NCBI GenBank assembly: GCA_047622145.1
Contig: JBLHMO010000185.1
Location: forward strand, 1-5,062
Length of the DNA stretch: 5,062 bases
Reading direction: 5' to 3'
From: Litorivivens sp047622145
GTDB lineage: Bacteria; Pseudomonadota; Gammaproteobacteria; Pseudomonadales; Spongiibacteraceae
Position numbers and translations under genes: made by a program. Below are positions 4,218 to 5,062 of the stretch, piece after piece. Within the stretch, counting starts at the first letter, position 1; each line of letters begins with the position of its first letter. The notes beneath the pieces were generated by a model, which worked only from the letters and a program-made list of their open reading frames with translations, was not told the DNA's origin and ran no database searches.

Positions 4218-5062
4218 TTAATTTGTTAATTCCTCATACTGAACCGGCGATAAATCATTGTTCGATGAGTGCAGTCGATCCAGGTTGTAGTATTTAACAT
4301 ACGCTCTAACATCGTTGATCATATGCTCGCGTGTCGGCTGATGAAGCTTAAAGATCCAGTCATGCTTTAAACTACCAAAGAATCGCTCGACCACGGCATT
4401 GTCCCAGCACGCACCCACATCCCCCATCGAAGCGCGTATGCCATATTCTACCAATAACTCACCGTAAGCTTTACTCGTGTATTGCGAGCCTCTGTCGCTG
4501 TGAAACACTAGCCCTTCAGCTGGCCGCCGAAGGTTGTAAGCCATGATCATCGCCCGACTAATCAGGCTGGTCGTCATGCGCTTATCCGTTGCCCAACCGA
4601 TTATGCGGCGGGAGTACAGATCCATCGTAACCGCTAGATACACCCAGCCTTCGGCTGTTTTTAAATAGGTGATGTCACCTGCCCAGATTTGATCTTTCCC
4701 CACAGGGTTAAAATTTTGATTCAACAAATTAGCCGCAACGGCATCACTGTGCTTACGTTTCGTGGTTATCTTGTAGGCCACGCGCTGCTTGGCCTGCAGC
4801 TTTAATTTAGCCATGACCTTCATGGCTTTATAGCGAGTAACGTTAAAGCCATCGGCCCGTAGCTTCTTCGCCATTTCTCGGCTACCTAAACTTTGTCGGC
4901 TTGCGCTAAACAGCGCCTTGGTTCTTCGGTATAGTTGCAGCTCCTGCTCTGTTATTAGCTGCGCCGGACGAGCCTTCCATGCATAAAAAGAGGATTTACT
5001 CAGCTTCATCACTCGGCAGAGCAGCCGCACTGGGTAGCTCTGCGAGTAATCTTGTATGAAGC
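4218..5062 (-). CDS. IS3-family transposase OrfB, 5' end off window
   Basis: The catalytic part of an IS3-family transposase. The frame is open to the right edge; the ten residues before the nominal GTG start (5028-5030) read FIQDYSQSYP and join VRLLCRVMKLSKSSFYAW, a normal OrfB N-terminus, so that GTG is internal. In this family OrfB is usually made as an OrfA-OrfB fusion by -1 frameshifting. Counting from the GTG, an HTH_21-type region (about 27-85) precedes the rve integrase core (about 108-265). The DDE triad is Asp119 (GDITYL), Asp179 (HSDRGSQY) and Glu215 (NAVVERFFGSLK); the second Asp and Glu are separated by 35 residues, the classic spacing. The C-terminus has YNLDRLHSSNNDLSPVQYE, also typical. 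No frameshift or stop interrupts the 280 visible residues, so it may be active. Stop TAA at 4218-4220. I cannot assign the subgroup securely. Confidence 0.95.
   Translation of the reverse strand, partial: FIQDYSQSYPVRLLCRVMKLSKSSFYAWKARPAQLITEQELQLYRRTKALFSASRQSLGSREMAKKLRADGFNVTRYKAMKVMAKLKLQAKQRVAYKITTKRKHSDAVAANLLNQNFNPVGKDQIWAGDITYLKTAEGWVYLAVTMDLYSRRIIGWATDKRMTTSLISRAMIMAYNLRRPAEGLVFHSDRGSQYTSKAYGELLVEYGIRASMGDVGACWDNAVVERFFGSLKHDWIFKLHQPTREHMINDVRAYVKYYNLDRLHSSNNDLSPVQYEELTN

Larger units (their letters stand above)
4192..5062 (-). mobile_element. IS3-family insertion sequence, right part cut by window edge
   Basis: The element comprises the terminal repeat at 4192-4215 and the OrfB transposase read towards it. 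The orfA gene, the frameshift site and the opposite end must lie beyond 5062. Nothing in the visible part is disrupted, so the copy may be intact. IS3-family elements move by copy-out/paste-in through a circular intermediate. Confidence 0.85.

Overview
The window looks like chromosomal DNA of a Gram-negative proteobacterium, most likely a gammaproteobacterium. It encodes an outer-membrane TonB-dependent receptor, a Zur-type operator close to the gammaproteobacterial consensus, a glutathione-dependent formaldehyde-detoxification enzyme and an IS3-family insertion sequence. I cannot name the genus from the sequence alone.

Layout, left to right. (1) 1-837 (+): S-formylglutathione hydrolase, nearly complete; its first few codons lie off the left edge. 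(2) 838-958: short convergent intergenic region with small palindromes but no clear terminator. (3) 959-3388 (-): a two-gene transcription unit. A small exported His/Cys-rich protein (3089-3379) comes first, then a ZnuD-like TonB-dependent receptor (959-3025). A near-palindromic Zur-box-like operator (3405-3425) overlaps the probable -10 element just upstream. (4) 3440-3723: non-coding, with two tandem IS3-type terminal sequences (3463-3487 and 3503-3527) and a probable promoter. (5) 3724-3939 (+): a 71-residue, two-helix membrane protein of the DUF2892/YgaP-like type. (6) 3940-4191: non-coding, A/T tracts and weak inverted repeats only. (7) 4192-5062 (-): the end of an IS3-family element and most of its OrfB transposase, running off the right edge.

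How the genes fit together. The reverse-strand pair reads as a zinc-acquisition module. The receptor would take zinc (or a zinc complex) across the outer membrane using TonB energy. The small protein, with an HVH motif at its predicted mature N-terminus plus CDTC and further Cys/His residues, would bind metal in the periplasm. The operator would release both genes when zinc is scarce. This is inferred from family resemblance and operator sequence, not shown directly. The formaldehyde gene is convergent and looks independent. The right third is an insertion-sequence-rich accessory segment in which only the small membrane protein looks like a retained gene.

The most interesting part is the operator, the poorly characterised small metal-binding protein and a ZnuD-like receptor that appears to lack the His-rich loop usual in that family.
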